Numbered from the stretch's first letter, positions 1-9,847 are shown. The stretch is 64,000 nucleotides of DNA from Mesorhizobium sp. B2-8-5 (GCF_006440675.2 NZ_CP083951.1:2513501-2577500); one strand, 5' to 3'. A program made the numbers and translations. Notes: a model not told the origin generated them from the letters alone.

Positions 1-1389
1 CCGATCGTCGGCGCCTTTCATCACCACTTCGCCTTCCGGATTCTTGACGCCGATGGTGCGGAACCAGCGGCTCCAATGCGGCGGCTCGCTCGCCGAGCCG
101 TCGAGCCCGCGCGTCACCGGATGGCGCTGGCCGAGATCGGTCAGGCGCGGATAGAATGCCTTGTCCACCACCTCGCCGGTCGGCATGGCCGGCAGCGCGG
201 CGTTCAGCGGCGTGCGGGCAATGGAGTTTTCGCCGGCATATTCGGGGCCGGCGGCAATCAGCAGCGCGCCGCCCTTTTCGACATATTCGGAGATGTAATC
301 GTAATACAGGATCGGCAGCACGTCGCGGTGCTGGTAGCGGTCGAAGATGATCAGGTCGAAATCCTTGATCTTCTCGACGAACAGCTCGCGCGTCGGGAAG
401 GCAATCAGCGACAGCTCGTTGATCGGCGTGCCGTCCTGCTTTTCCGGCGGGCGCAGAATGGTGAAGTGGACGAGATCGACCGATGCGTCCGACTTCAAAA
501 GGTTGCGCCAGGTGCGCTCGCCGGCATGCGGCTCGCCGGAAACCAAGAGCACGCGCAGGTTCTCGCGGATGCCGTCGACCAAAGCGATCGCCCGGTTGTT
601 GGCGTCGGTCAGTTCGCCGGGCTCCCGGTCGATGCCGAGCTGGACGATGTTGCGGCCGGCATTGGGTATGATGACCGAGAGCTTCATCGGCTGGCCGACG
701 GTCGCGTGCTCGACCGAGACCTGCTCGCCATTGACCGAGACGCGCACGTCCACCGGAGCGCCATCGCCTTCCGTCGAAATGACGCGGTAGGTCATGTCGA
801 GCGGCTTGCCCACGAGGCCGAAGCGCGGCGCGTTCTCGAAGCGGATGCGGCGGTCCTTCTCGTGCTCGTTGCCGGTGATCAGCGCATGCAGCGGCGCGTT
901 GAACTCCGGTGCGCCGGCCGGCGCATCATGCACCTCGCCATCGGTGATCATGATCGCGCCGCCGATGCGCGACGGCGGCACGTCGCGGAAAGTGCCCTCC
1001 AGCGCGCTGAACAGCCTGGTTTCGGTGCGCTCGTCAGCGGCTTCGGACTTGCCGGCCTCGACGACACGGACATCGAACTGCTTGAAGCGGGCAAGACGCT
1101 GCTGCAACCCGGCCAGCGCCTCGTCGGTCTGCTTGGCGCGGTCGCCAATGTCCTGGCTCTGGCTGCGATCGACGATGAGAGCGACGACGCTCTTCAGCGC
1201 CTCGCGTTCCTCGGCGAGGAACACCGGGTTGAGCAATGCCGCGGCAAGCGCGAGCAACGCGATGAAGCGCAGCGCCGAGCCGCGTTGGCGGAACCACAGG
1301 CCGACCAGCGCCAGCAGCAGCAACGGCACGAAGAGAAGGCCAAACAGCGGCCAGGAAACCAGCGGTTCGAAGGAGATCGACCAGTTCAT
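1..1389 (-). CDS. Large membrane protein of MoxR/DUF58 cluster, partial (C-terminus off the left edge)
   Basis: An open frame starts at ATG 1389 and runs off the left edge with no stop, giving 463 visible codons. The N-terminus has two hydrophobic segments (about residues 15-34 and 41-58), then VALIVDRSQS, which resembles a degenerate von Willebrand A strand, and a long soluble region. It follows the BatA/DUF4159 gene by three bases, so it is the last visible gene of the moxR operon. Homologues at this position are often labelled glutamine amidotransferase-like, but I see no catalytic Cys-His-Glu set here. It probably acts in the inner membrane or periplasm with its operon partners; the function is inferred from context only. 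Confidence 0.8.
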   Translation of the reverse strand, partial: MNWSISFEPLVSWPLFGLLFVPLLLLALVGLWFRQRGSALRFIALLALAAALLNPVFLAEEREALKSVVALIVDRSQSQDIGDRAKQTDEALAGLQQRLARFKQFDVRVVEAGKSEAADERTETRLFSALEGTFRDVPPSRIGGAIMITDGEVHDAPAGAPEFNAPLHALITGNEHEKDRRIRFENAPRFGLVGKPLDMTYRVISTEGDGAPVDVRVSVNGEQVSVEHATVGQPMKLSVIIPNAGRNIVQLGIDREPGELTDANNRAIALVDGIRENLRVLLVSGEPHAGERTWRNLLKSDASVDLVHFTILRPPEKQDGTPINELSLIAFPTRELFVEKIKDFDLIIFDRYQHRDVLPILYYDYISEYVEKGGALLIAAGPEYAGENSIARTPLNAALPAMPTGEVVDKAFYPRLTDLGQRHPVTRGLDGSASEPPHWSRWFRTIGVKNPEGEVVMKGADDR

Positions 1390-1392
1390 GAC

Positions 1393-4215
1393 CTACTGCC
1401 CCAGCCGTTCGAGCAGCACGGGCACATGCACCTGATCGGATTTGTAATTGCCGGTCAGCATGTACATCATGATGTTGACGCCGGCGCGCAGCGCATAGAC
1501 GCGCTGCATCGGATCCGGCGGCACGGTCGGCAGCATCGGGTCGCCGTTCTCGTCGATGGCCCAGGCGCCGGCGAAATCATTGGCGGTGATCATGATCGGC
1601 GAGACGCCGTCGCCGGTCCGCACCGGGCGGTTCTCGGTGTTGCTGGCCTCGAGCGAGGCCTCGACCCAGAGCGGGCTGCCATTGAAGCGGCCGGGGAACT
1701 CCGGAAGGATGAAGAAGGATTTGGTCAGCACGTGGTCCGACGGCACCGGCTCCAGCGGCGGCACGTTGAGATTGCCGAGGATGTCGCGCAGCCGCTCGGT
1801 CGCCGGGCTTGCCGAGCCGGCGCCGATGCCATTCGAGAACTGGTCGCGCGTATCGAACAGAACCGTACCGCCCTGCTGCATATAGGCGTCGATGCGGGCG
1901 ATCGCCGCCTGGCTGGGCATAGGCGCCGACGCGTCGATCGGCCAATAGATCAGCGGAAAGAAGGACAGCTCGTCCTTGGCGATGTCGACGCCCGCCGGCG
2001 GACCGGGCTCAAGCGCGGTCTTCTCGATGAGGAAGCGCGTGAGGCCTTCGAGGCCGGCGCGGCTGATCGAATCGACGCCGGGCTCGCCGGTGATCACATA
2101 GGCGATGCGGGTTTTCGAAATGTCGTCGATCGCCTGGGCGTCGCCAGGTTTCGAATCGTCGGCGCGGGCAAGGTCGGCGTGGCCGAAGAGCCCACCGAGC
2201 ACGACCAGAACGGCCGCGGCGGTTGCTACAGCCCTAGCGCGGCGCGGCCAGCGCGCCAGCAGCCCGCCCATCCAGAACACGGCCAAGGTGTCGAGCACCA
2301 TCAACAGGAGCGCGATGGCGACGAGCGGCCCTTTGAGGTTTTCCGATTCGTCGAAGGCATAGGGGACGGTTGTCACCGGCAGCGAAACCTGCGGGCGCGC
2401 CAGCGGCGCGAATGTGCTCGAAGCGTTGAGAAGATTATGCGCGAACACACCGGTCTCCGAGCCGTAAAGGCCTGGCGGGTTTTCCAGCGTCACCGGCAGC
2501 GGACCGGCGCCGGGCACCAGCGGCCGCGCATCGGGCGAGGGCGGCGTCAGCGTGCCGTCGGCGCCGATCATACGGTAGGGCGCGAGCGACGCCGCGGCGG
2601 CTTCGGCATTGGCGATCGCGGCGCCCTGGTTGCGCGACAATTGCACGACGCGCCGCAGCATCTCGACGAAGCTGCCGGAGATCGGCAGGTTCGACCAGGT
2701 CGCCTCGGGCGTGACATGGAAGAGCACCAGGGTGCCCTTCTCCTTCTTCATGCCCGTCACCAGCGGCGTGCCGTCGGCAAGCGTGGCCCAGGTGCGCTCG
2801 ACGATGTCGGGCGTCGGCTCGGCCAGAACCTGCCGGCTGACCGTCACCTCGGAAGGCGGTGAAAGATCGGCAAAGGGGCCGTTCTTCGGGAATTCAGTCA
2901 CCGCCTGCGGCGTCGTCCACGACAGCGCGCCGCCCAGCGCGCGCTCGCCGCTGCGCAGCCTGACCGGCAGGAGGTCGTCGTCATTGCCGGCCGCGGCGAG
3001 GCGCGGGCCGGCAAAGCGCATCAGCGTGCCGCCCTTGTCGACCCAGTCGACCAGCCGCTGCTTGACCTGCTCCGGGATGGTGCCGACATCGGCCATGATG
3101 ATCATCGCCGGCTTCTGGTCGAGAAGCTGCGGAATGGCGTCGGCGAGATCGGCGCTCGACGGCTCGACCAGATCGGCAAAGGGCTGCAGGGCGCGGCGGA
3201 TATAGTAGAGCGGCGACAGAAGCGGCTGCGCCTGGTCGGCCTCGGCCTGCGACAGAAGGCCGACGCGCCGGCGTTTCGAACTCTCGTCGAGCACGCGCAC
3301 GGCGCCGGCCTGGTGCTCGCCGTCGAGCGCGATCGAGGCGAAATCGTTGCGCAGTTCGAACGGGACCGCCATCGTGGCCGTGGTCGCGGCCTCGCCCGGC
3401 GCGAAGGTCAGCGTCGCATCGGCGATGCGGCGGCCCTTGTCGTCGAAGGCGCCCGCGGTGACCTGCGCCGGGGCCGGATCGCCCGGCGCGCGGATGGCGG
3501 TCAGCGCGAAGCCGTCGACCTGGTTGTCGGCGCCAATCAGGCCGGTCAGCGAAGGCCGGTCGGAAATGGCCCAAACCAGCCGTGTCGCGTTCTTTTCGAG
3601 CAGCGTCTTGAAAGCGGCCTCGTCGCCTTTGGCGGCAAGGCCATCCGCGAGCACGGCAACGCTGGCGCCGGGCAGGCGCTCCAACGCGGCGGCGACGCGG
3701 GCGTAGACGGCGGGCCTGTCGGTGGGGATCGGCCGCGGCTTTGCAGCGCGCAGATGGTCGAGCGCGGCCGAGGCATCGAAGGGGCCGATCTCGGCATTGG
3801 GCTTCTCGGCGGTGAAGGCGATGACGACCGGCACGCCGTTCGAGCCGGCGTCGGCGATCAGCCGTTCGGCGGTGGCCACGCGCTTGTTCCAGTCGGCGGC
3901 GCTTGCCCAGCCATTGTCGATGACAAGCGCCAAGGCCGCACCTTCCGCCGGCAGTTTTTCGCGCGGATTGAAGACCGGCTCGGCCAACGCCATCACGACG
4001 AGCGCCGCCATCAGCAGCCGAAGCAGCGTCAACCACCACGGGCTTTGCTGCGGGGTTTCCTCGCGCCTCAGGACCCGGGCGAGGATTTTCAACGGCGGGA
4101 ACACTTCCGTTTGCGGCTTGGGCGGGGTGAGCCGCAGCAACCACCAGATCACCGGCAGCGCCAGAAGTCCCCACAGCACCATGGGCGCCCCGAAGGAAAG
4201 CGGCAGCCAGCTCAT
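1393..4215 (-). CDS. BatA-like N-terminal membrane domain / DUF4159 protein
   Basis: The 940-residue protein begins with a paired hydrophobic region (about residues 10-27 and 60-78) typical of the BatA aerotolerance N-terminal domain. A VWA-like segment with LALVIDNGWAS follows. A further membrane stretch lies around residues 640-695, and the C-terminus is a DUF4159 domain opening with RIAYVITGEPG. Its start overlaps the DUF58 stop by four bases (ATGA), so the two are translationally coupled. Proteins of this build occur with MoxR ATPases and DUF58 proteins and are thought to help assemble or mature envelope or metal-containing complexes. The specific client is unknown. Confidence 0.88.
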   Translation of the reverse strand: MSWLPLSFGAPMVLWGLLALPVIWWLLRLTPPKPQTEVFPPLKILARVLRREETPQQSPWWLTLLRLLMAALVVMALAEPVFNPREKLPAEGAALALVIDNGWASAADWNKRVATAERLIADAGSNGVPVVIAFTAEKPNAEIGPFDASAALDHLRAAKPRPIPTDRPAVYARVAAALERLPGASVAVLADGLAAKGDEAAFKTLLEKNATRLVWAISDRPSLTGLIGADNQVDGFALTAIRAPGDPAPAQVTAGAFDDKGRRIADATLTFAPGEAATTATMAVPFELRNDFASIALDGEHQAGAVRVLDESSKRRRVGLLSQAEADQAQPLLSPLYYIRRALQPFADLVEPSSADLADAIPQLLDQKPAMIIMADVGTIPEQVKQRLVDWVDKGGTLMRFAGPRLAAAGNDDDLLPVRLRSGERALGGALSWTTPQAVTEFPKNGPFADLSPPSEVTVSRQVLAEPTPDIVERTWATLADGTPLVTGMKKEKGTLVLFHVTPEATWSNLPISGSFVEMLRRVVQLSRNQGAAIANAEAAAASLAPYRMIGADGTLTPPSPDARPLVPGAGPLPVTLENPPGLYGSETGVFAHNLLNASSTFAPLARPQVSLPVTTVPYAFDESENLKGPLVAIALLLMVLDTLAVFWMGGLLARWPRRARAVATAAAVLVVLGGLFGHADLARADDSKPGDAQAIDDISKTRIAYVITGEPGVDSISRAGLEGLTRFLIEKTALEPGPPAGVDIAKDELSFFPLIYWPIDASAPMPSQAAIARIDAYMQQGGTVLFDTRDQFSNGIGAGSASPATERLRDILGNLNVPPLEPVPSDHVLTKSFFILPEFPGRFNGSPLWVEASLEASNTENRPVRTGDGVSPIMITANDFAGAWAIDENGDPMLPTVPPDPMQRVYALRAGVNIMMYMLTGNYKSDQVHVPVLLERLGQ

Positions 4216-5129
4216 GCGACCGCCTTTCCGACATTATTGCTACCGTCGGCGGTCAGCGCCATGTGGATGCGCACCAGCGCCTCGGAGGCGAGGCGGTCGG
4301 TGTGGTTGACGGTATAGCTCCAGCCGAGACGCTTGCACCAGGCGGCCAATTCCTCGCGGCGGGCCCGGTAAAGCAGGCGGTATTCCTCGGCCAGCATCTC
4401 GGCGCGGCCGGCGGTCAGCTTGTCGCCGGTCTCGGGATCTGTGAATTCGGTGCGGCCGGCATAGGGGAAGGTTTCCTCGGCCGGATCGGCCACCTCGATC
4501 AGATGCGCGCGCACGCCGTGGCGCGCCAGCACGTCGAGCCAGGCCATGATTTCCTCGACCGGATCGAGGAAATCGCTGACAAGCACGATGTCGCAGAAAC
4601 GGCGGATGGCCGACAGATCGGGCTTGGCGGGAAGCGCGGCGGCGTGGCTCAGCTGGGCGGCGATGCGCTCGGCGCCGTTGCGGGCTGTGAACGGGTCCGT
4701 CAGGCCCGGCCAGGCGATGCGCTCGCCGCTGCGCGACAAGAGCTCGGCCAAGGCGAGCGCCAGCACCAGCGCGCGCGATTCCTTGGAAACGCCGGCGCCG
4801 GCCGATTTGTAGAGCATGGAAGGCGATGGGTCGGCCCAGAGCCAGACGGTGTGCGCGGCCTCCCATTCGCGGTCGCGCACATAGGTGTGGTCGTCCCTGG
4901 CGGAGCGGCGCCAGTCGATGCGCGAGGAATCGCCTTCGACATAGGGCCGGAACTGCCAGAAATTCTCGCCGATGCCGCGCTTGCGGCGGCCGTGCCAGCC
5001 GGCGATCACCGTGTTGACGATACGGCGCGCCTCGACCAGCAGGTCGGGGACCAATGAAGCCCGCAACCGGCCACGGGCGAGCGCATCGCGCGTCGCAACC
5101 GGTGCCTGGACCTCGCCTATTCGACCCAT
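4212..5129 (-). CDS. DUF58 domain-containing protein
   Basis: The 305-residue protein carries the DUF58 signature: the region with PYVEGDSSRIDWRRSAR followed by YVRDREWE, then a VWA-like core (WADPSPSM, DIVLVSDFLDP). It starts at ATG 5129, whose last base is shared with the MoxR stop (TGATG), and it overlaps the downstream BatA/DUF4159 gene by four bases. DUF58 proteins are standard partners of MoxR AAA ATPases and are taken to be adaptors or substrates recognised through the VWA fold. There are no membrane segments. The family call is firm; its cellular role here is not known. Confidence 0.92.
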   Translation of the reverse strand: MGRIGEVQAPVATRDALARGRLRASLVPDLLVEARRIVNTVIAGWHGRRKRGIGENFWQFRPYVEGDSSRIDWRRSARDDHTYVRDREWEAAHTVWLWADPSPSMLYKSAGAGVSKESRALVLALALAELLSRSGERIAWPGLTDPFTARNGAERIAAQLSHAAALPAKPDLSAIRRFCDIVLVSDFLDPVEEIMAWLDVLARHGVRAHLIEVADPAEETFPYAGRTEFTDPETGDKLTAGRAEMLAEEYRLLYRARREELAAWCKRLGWSYTVNHTDRLASEALVRIHMALTADGSNNVGKAVA

Positions 5130-6133
5130 CAGATGCCTTTTGCCAGCTTCGCCACCACGTCACGCACGGAGGTGCCTTCGGCGCGGGCGGCGAAAGTCAG
5201 CGCCATGCGATGCTGCAGCACCGGTTCGGCCAAGGCGCGGACGTCGTCGACCGAAGGTGCCAACCTGCCATCATATAGGGCGCGCGCGCGGGCGCACAGG
5301 GTGAGCGCCTGGCTGGCGCGGGGCCCTGGCCCCCAGGCGACGTGCTTGTCCGTCTCGGCATTGCCCTGGCCGGGCCGGGCCGAGCGCACCAGCTTGAGGA
5401 TCGCCTCGACGACGCTTTCCGGCACCGGCATGCGGCGGATCAGCGTCTGGATTTCCCTCAGTCTGGCCGGCTGCAGCACATTGTCGGCCTTGGCTTCGTC
5501 GACGCCGGTGGTTTCGAGCAGGATGCGGCGCTCCGCCTCGATCTCCGGATAGAGGATGTCGACTTGCATCAGGAAGCGGTCGAGCTGGGCTTCCGGCAGC
5601 GGGTAGGTGCCTTCCTGTTCCAGCGGGTTCTGCGTCGCAAGCACGTGGAAGGGCGCGGGCAGGTCGTGGCGGGCGCCGGCGATGGTGACGTGATATTCCT
5701 GCATCGCCTGCAGCAGCGCCGATTGCGTGCGCGGCGAGGCGCGGTTGATCTCGTCGGCCATCAGCAATTGCGTGAAGATCGGTCCGGAAATGAAGCGGAA
5801 GGAGCGCTTGCCGAACTCGTCCTGCTCCATCACCTCGGAACCGAGGATGTCCGACGGCATCAGGTCGGGCGTGAACTGGACGCGGCGCGAATCGAGGCCG
5901 AGCACGATGCCCAGCGTTTCGACCAGCTTGGTCTTGGCGAGGCCGGGCACGCCGACCAGCAGAGCATGGCCGCCCGCCAGCAGCGCCACCAGCGTGCGCT
6001 CGACGACCGCCTCCTGGCCGAAGATCACCCGGCCGACCGCGTCGCGGACCCTGGAGATGTCTGCCAGCGCCTTTTCGGCTTCGTCGATCATCGCTTTTTC
6101 GCTGATCGGGCTTTCCTTGATCATTACGCTCAT
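5129..6133 (-). CDS. MoxR family AAA+ ATPase
   Basis: A 334-residue AAA+ ATPase. The nucleotide-binding loop is degenerate at GVPGLAKTKLVETL, as usual for MoxR proteins; Walker B is LLMADEINRA, followed by ATQNPLEQEGTYPLPEAQLDRF. The start is set at ATG 6133 (MSVMIKESPI). An in-frame ATG further upstream would add about 45 residues lacking MoxR similarity. It is the first gene of a four-gene operon with DUF58, BatA/DUF4159 and the partial membrane protein, all overlapping or nearly so. MoxR ATPases work as chaperone-like remodelling enzymes for partner VWA proteins. A divergent gene begins 154 bp away, so the promoter lies in that gap. Confidence 0.94.
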   Translation of the reverse strand: MSVMIKESPISEKAMIDEAEKALADISRVRDAVGRVIFGQEAVVERTLVALLAGGHALLVGVPGLAKTKLVETLGIVLGLDSRRVQFTPDLMPSDILGSEVMEQDEFGKRSFRFISGPIFTQLLMADEINRASPRTQSALLQAMQEYHVTIAGARHDLPAPFHVLATQNPLEQEGTYPLPEAQLDRFLMQVDILYPEIEAERRILLETTGVDEAKADNVLQPARLREIQTLIRRMPVPESVVEAILKLVRSARPGQGNAETDKHVAWGPGPRASQALTLCARARALYDGRLAPSVDDVRALAEPVLQHRMALTFAARAEGTSVRDVVAKLAKGI

Positions 6134-6287
6134 GCCGTTCGATCCTTGTGGTTGGAAATACCGGCCTGCACTCTCAATGCCGCAGAATGCCGCGATTCGG
6201 CTTCGCCTGGCGCCTGTATTCGAACTTAAATCACAGACTTGGACGGACAAGGCTGACAATCGGGACAACAGTGACTATTTCGTGACC

Positions 6288-6947
6288 ATGGCCGAACGCA
6301 GCGAACATCGTGAACAAACACCGGGCGAACGGAGTCCGGGCGAGCAGAGCCTGACCGGCGCCACCGAGGCGCGCGGCCTGGAGGCGCTGATCTCGCGCGC
6401 GGCGCGGGCCGGCAAGGGGCCGGCGCCGGTCGAGCGCTGGAATCCGGACTTCTGCGGCGACCTCGACATGGAGATCAAGGCCGACGGGACCTGGTTCTAT
6501 CTCGGCACGCCGATCGGCCGCATGCCGCTGGTGCAGCTCTTTTCCAGCGTGCTGCGCAAGGATGCCGACGGAAAGACCTACCTTGTGACGCCGGTCGAAC
6601 GGGTCGGGATCCGCGTCGTCGACGCCCCCTTCATCGCGGTCGAAATGAACGTATCCGGGAGTGGGAACGACCAGGTCATCACCTTCCGCACCAATGTCGG
6701 CGACGTCGTCGCCGCCGGCCCCGGCCATCCGCTGCGCTTCGTCGACGAAGACGAAACCGGCGGACTGAAGCCCTATGTGCTGGTGCGCGGACGGCTGGAG
6801 GCGCTGGTGGCGCGGCCGGTGATGTATGAACTGGTCGAGCATGGCGAGGAGATCGACATCGACGGCAGGGCGATGTTCGCCGTCCGCTCGGGCGGCGAGG
6901 TCTATCCGCTCATGCCGGCCGAGAAACTGAAGCGGCTGAGCGCGTGA
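6288..6947 (+). CDS. DUF1285 domain-containing protein
   Basis: A 219-residue protein. The first 45 residues are low-complexity and polar; the rest is a DUF1285 domain (PDFCGDLDMEIKADGTWFY, then TPIGRMPLVQLFSSVL). ATG 6288 is chosen because the frame upstream reads through the moxR promoter and coding region. Its stop shares a base with the next ATG (TGATG at 6945-6949), which makes a translationally coupled trio with the NUDIX hydrolase and the CCA-adding enzyme. DUF1285 is a conserved alphaproteobacterial family of unknown function with a two-domain beta fold; no catalytic residues are apparent. Confidence 0.9.
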   Translation: MAERSEHREQTPGERSPGEQSLTGATEARGLEALISRAARAGKGPAPVERWNPDFCGDLDMEIKADGTWFYLGTPIGRMPLVQLFSSVLRKDADGKTYLVTPVERVGIRVVDAPFIAVEMNVSGSGNDQVITFRTNVGDVVAAGPGHPLRFVDEDETGGLKPYVLVRGRLEALVARPVMYELVEHGEEIDIDGRAMFAVRSGGEVYPLMPAEKLKRLSA

Positions 6948-7579
6948 TGGACCAGGTGACGCCGGCGCCGTTTTCGATCGCTGACTTTCGTGCCCGCGTC
7001 GCGGCGCAGGCGGCGATCGTCCCTGGCGACGATTTCGGCGACCATCGCTTCAATCCCGGCCATCCCAGGCTCAAACATGTCAAGCCGCTGCGCGGCGCGG
7101 CGGTGCTGATTCCGGTGATCGACCGTGCCAAGGGCGCCATGGTGCTGCTCACCAAGCGCGCCGAGAAGCTGCGCAGCCATTCCGGCCAGGTGGCTTTCCC
7201 AGGCGGCACGATCGATCCGACCGATCCTGGCCCCGAGGCCACGGCACTGCGCGAGACCTTTGAGGAGATCGGCCTCGAGCGGGATTTCATCGAGATCATC
7301 GGCCGCATGCCCGACTATGTCTCCGGCAGCGGCTACCGCATCGTGCCGGTGCTTGCCATCGTGCGGCCGGGTTTTTCGCTGACGCTCAATGCCGACGAGG
7401 TCGATGCGGCCTTCGAGGTGCCCCTGAGTTTCCTGATGGACCCCGCCAATCACGCGCGCGACAGCCGTTTCTGGAACGACCTCGAATGGTTCTTCTACGA
7501 TATGCCCTATGGCGGCCAGCGCATCTGGGGCGTCACCGCCGGCATCGTCCGCACGCTCTATGAAAGGCTCTATGCGTGA
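6947..7579 (+). CDS. NUDIX hydrolase, probable CoA pyrophosphatase
   Basis: A 210-residue NUDIX protein. The CoA-pyrophosphatase motif region (LTKRAEKLRSHSGQVAFPGG) precedes a NUDIX box of the form G-x5-E-x7-REx2EE-x2-G: the segment from GGTIDP through ETFEEIGL, with catalytic glutamates in ETFEE. Members cleave CoA to 4'-phosphopantetheine and 3',5'-ADP, though other nucleotide pyrophosphates are possible. ATG 6947 overlaps the DUF1285 stop; a GTG three bases earlier is an alternative. The stop overlaps the GTG of the CCA-adding enzyme by four bases. Confidence 0.9.
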   Translation: MDQVTPAPFSIADFRARVAAQAAIVPGDDFGDHRFNPGHPRLKHVKPLRGAAVLIPVIDRAKGAMVLLTKRAEKLRSHSGQVAFPGGTIDPTDPGPEATALRETFEEIGLERDFIEIIGRMPDYVSGSGYRIVPVLAIVRPGFSLTLNADEVDAAFEVPLSFLMDPANHARDSRFWNDLEWFFYDMPYGGQRIWGVTAGIVRTLYERLYA

Positions 7580-8844
7580 GCGCTGAGGTGTCTCTCTCGG
7601 GCAAGGCCGATTGGCTGGCCGAAAAGCATCTGCAGAAGCTGCTTGCCGCGCTGAAGGAGGGCGGCGAGGAAGCGCGTATCGCCGGCGGCGCGGTGCGCAA
7701 CACGCTGATCGGCCAACGGGTCGCCGACGTCGACATCGCCACGACCACGGTGCCCGAGGAAACGATCAGACGCGCCAAGGCCGTCGGCTTCAAGACGGTG
7801 CCGACAGGCATCGATCACGGCACGGTCACAGTGGTCGCGGGCGGCAAGCCCTATGAGGTGACGACGCTGCGCGCCGATATCGAGACCGACGGGCGGCGGG
7901 CAAAAGTGATTTTCGGACGTGACTGGAAAGCCGACGCCGAGCGGCGCGACTTCACTATCAACGCCCTCTATGCCGAAGCGGACGGCGCGGTCGTCGACCT
8001 CGTCGGCGGCATCGCCGACATCGAAGCGCGGCGGCTGCGTTTCATCGGCGACGCGGAGGCGCGCATCCGCGAGGACTATCTGCGCATCCTGCGCTTTTTC
8101 CGCTTCTTTGCTTGGTATGGCGAAGGACGGCCGGACGCGGAAGGGCTGAAGGCCTGCGCCAGGCTGAAGGATGGACTTGCGCGGCTTTCGGCCGAACGCG
8201 TCTGGTCCGAACTGAAGAAGCTCTTGTCGGCTCCGGATCCCTCGCGCGCGCTCTTGTGGATGCGCCAGGCTGGCGTGCTCACCGCCGTGCTGCCGGAAAG
8301 CGAGAAATGGGGCATCGACGCCATCCATGGCCTGATCAAGGCTGGAGAGGATCTCGGCTGGATCGCCGATCCGATGCTGAGGCTGGAGGCGATCGTCCCG
8401 CCCGATGCCGTGCGTATGAAGAGGCTTGGCGAGAGGCTGCGACTTTCGAACGAGGATGCCGATCGCCTGCGGCATTGGGCGCTGACCGTTGCGCCGGATG
8501 CCAAGGCGACCGAGACCGAACTGGCCAAGAAACTCTATTACGGCGATCGCGACGGCTATCTCGACCGTATTCGTCTGGCGCTTGCCGCCGCGCGGACGCG
8601 TGCCGTCGAGGACAATCAGGCGATGATGGAAGCCGGCGGTTTTTCACGCCTGCTCAATTTCACGCTTAAATGGGAAAAGCCGGTGTTCCCGATCAAAGGC
8701 GCCGACCTGACCGAGCTTGGAGCGTCGCCGGGGCCCAAGCTCGGCGCCACGCTGAAGAACCTCGAGAAGGAATGGATGGAGTCAGGCTTCACCCTGGAAC
8801 GCGGCGCGCTGATGGAACGCGCCGCGCAGGCGCTGGAGCTCTAG
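7576..8844 (+). CDS. cca: CCA tRNA nucleotidyltransferase
   Basis: A 422-residue class II poly(A) polymerase/tRNA nucleotidyltransferase. The head domain shows ARIAGGAVRNTLIG followed by the catalytic VADVDIATT (DxD), then RRDFTINALYA and REDYLRILRFFRF, both family hallmarks. It adds or repairs the CCA end of tRNAs using CTP and ATP. It starts at GTG 7576, overlapping the NUDIX stop (GTGA), so translation is probably coupled to that gene. The C-terminal body is alpha-helical as expected, and the length is normal for alphaproteobacteria. No HD domain is visible. Confidence 0.95.
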   Translation: MSAEVSLSGKADWLAEKHLQKLLAALKEGGEEARIAGGAVRNTLIGQRVADVDIATTTVPEETIRRAKAVGFKTVPTGIDHGTVTVVAGGKPYEVTTLRADIETDGRRAKVIFGRDWKADAERRDFTINALYAEADGAVVDLVGGIADIEARRLRFIGDAEARIREDYLRILRFFRFFAWYGEGRPDAEGLKACARLKDGLARLSAERVWSELKKLLSAPDPSRALLWMRQAGVLTAVLPESEKWGIDAIHGLIKAGEDLGWIADPMLRLEAIVPPDAVRMKRLGERLRLSNEDADRLRHWALTVAPDAKATETELAKKLYYGDRDGYLDRIRLALAAARTRAVEDNQAMMEAGGFSRLLNFTLKWEKPVFPIKGADLTELGASPGPKLGATLKNLEKEWMESGFTLERGALMERAAQALEL

Positions 8845-8866
8845 ACGGCCGGAGCGCCGGCGCCAG

Positions 8867-9847
8867 TCAACGTATCGCCACGGGAGCCAGGGCGCGCGAG
8901 AGGCTTGCTTCGCCTTTGCCGTAGATGGACGGGTCGTAATTGACCAGCGTGTCGGTGCGGGCCGTGTTGAGCAGGTCGTTGGTGATCTGCACCGGCGTCG
9001 CCTTGGTGAACTTGCTGCCGATGATCGCGGCGTAGCCCGAGATGATCGGCGCGGCGAACGAAGTTCCATAAAGACCGGTCTTGTTGCCCTCGACGCCGAC
9101 CACCAGGAAGTGGCTCTGCACAGCCGTGTTGGAGCCGGCATAGTCGGAATACCAGGCGAGTTGGGCCTTGTTGGCTGTGGTGCCGTTCGTCGACAATGCG
9201 CCGACGAAGATCGCCGTCGATTTGCCGATCAGGGCAAGGTCGAGGTAGTCCTGCTGCCCGCCCGTGACCCCACCGACAGCGACCGCGTCGTTGCCGGCCG
9301 CCTTCGAGACGATGGCCGAACCCTTGGTGGCGTAGGAGATGATCGAGGACTCCTCTGGACCCCACCAGATCTGGTTCGTGCTGTAGCCCGCAGTTGTGTA
9401 CATGCCGTAGCTCAGGTTAAGCACGTTGCGGCCGGCGGCCAGCGGGACGGCCGTGCCCGTCGAGAAATCCTTGGAGCGAATGGTCGCCGCCGGAGCGATC
9501 ATGCCAGCCTCCTCGCGCGTCCATTCACCGTGCCGCTGGGTCTGCACGCCGATGCCGAAATTGCCGGAAAAGCGCGACGAACTGCTGAAGTCGTCGACCA
9601 TGGTGATGGTGACGCCCTTGCCCTTGTAGCCGGCTGCCCACGCGGCGCCGACGTCGGGGCTCATCCAGCTCTGTACGGCTTGCGTCGTCCGCGCGGCCGG
9701 GATCGTTGCGCTCACGCAGATCGACCCGCCACCATGGCAGAGTGCAGCCATTTCGTCCGGGCTGAGAGCTTCCTGAGCCGATGCCATCGGCGCCGAAAGG
9801 ATGGCGAGGGCAGCGGCGAGGCCGAACTTCAAGGACTTAACCGACAT
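8867..9847 (-). CDS. Secreted subtilisin-like (S8) serine peptidase
   Basis: A 326-residue protein with an N-terminal signal peptide (MSVKSLKFGLAAALAILSAP, cleavage near ASAQ) and an S8 fold. The likely triad is Asp85/86 in ITMVDDF, His106 in QRHGEW and Ser263 in GTSFAAP. The oxyanion Asn is in AAGND near residue 186. ATG 9847 is preferred over ATG 9853 because GGAGA lies six bases upstream of it. It lacks a long propeptide. It sits 79 bp downstream of a small secreted protein on the same strand, probably one operon. Its substrate is unknown; the missing prodomain suggests another way of folding or control. Confidence 0.85.
   Translation of the reverse strand: MSVKSLKFGLAAALAILSAPMASAQEALSPDEMAALCHGGGSICVSATIPAARTTQAVQSWMSPDVGAAWAAGYKGKGVTITMVDDFSSSSRFSGNFGIGVQTQRHGEWTREEAGMIAPAATIRSKDFSTGTAVPLAAGRNVLNLSYGMYTTAGYSTNQIWWGPEESSIISYATKGSAIVSKAAGNDAVAVGGVTGGQQDYLDLALIGKSTAIFVGALSTNGTTANKAQLAWYSDYAGSNTAVQSHFLVVGVEGNKTGLYGTSFAAPIISGYAAIIGSKFTKATPVQITNDLLNTARTDTLVNYDPSIYGKGEASLSRALAPVAIR

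Noticed and set aside
76..2862. 928-codon open frame on the plus strand
   Set aside because: It lies antisense to the BatA/DUF4159 and membrane-protein genes, which have clear domains; the composition is the Arg/Ala/Gly-rich bias of GC-rich antisense frames.
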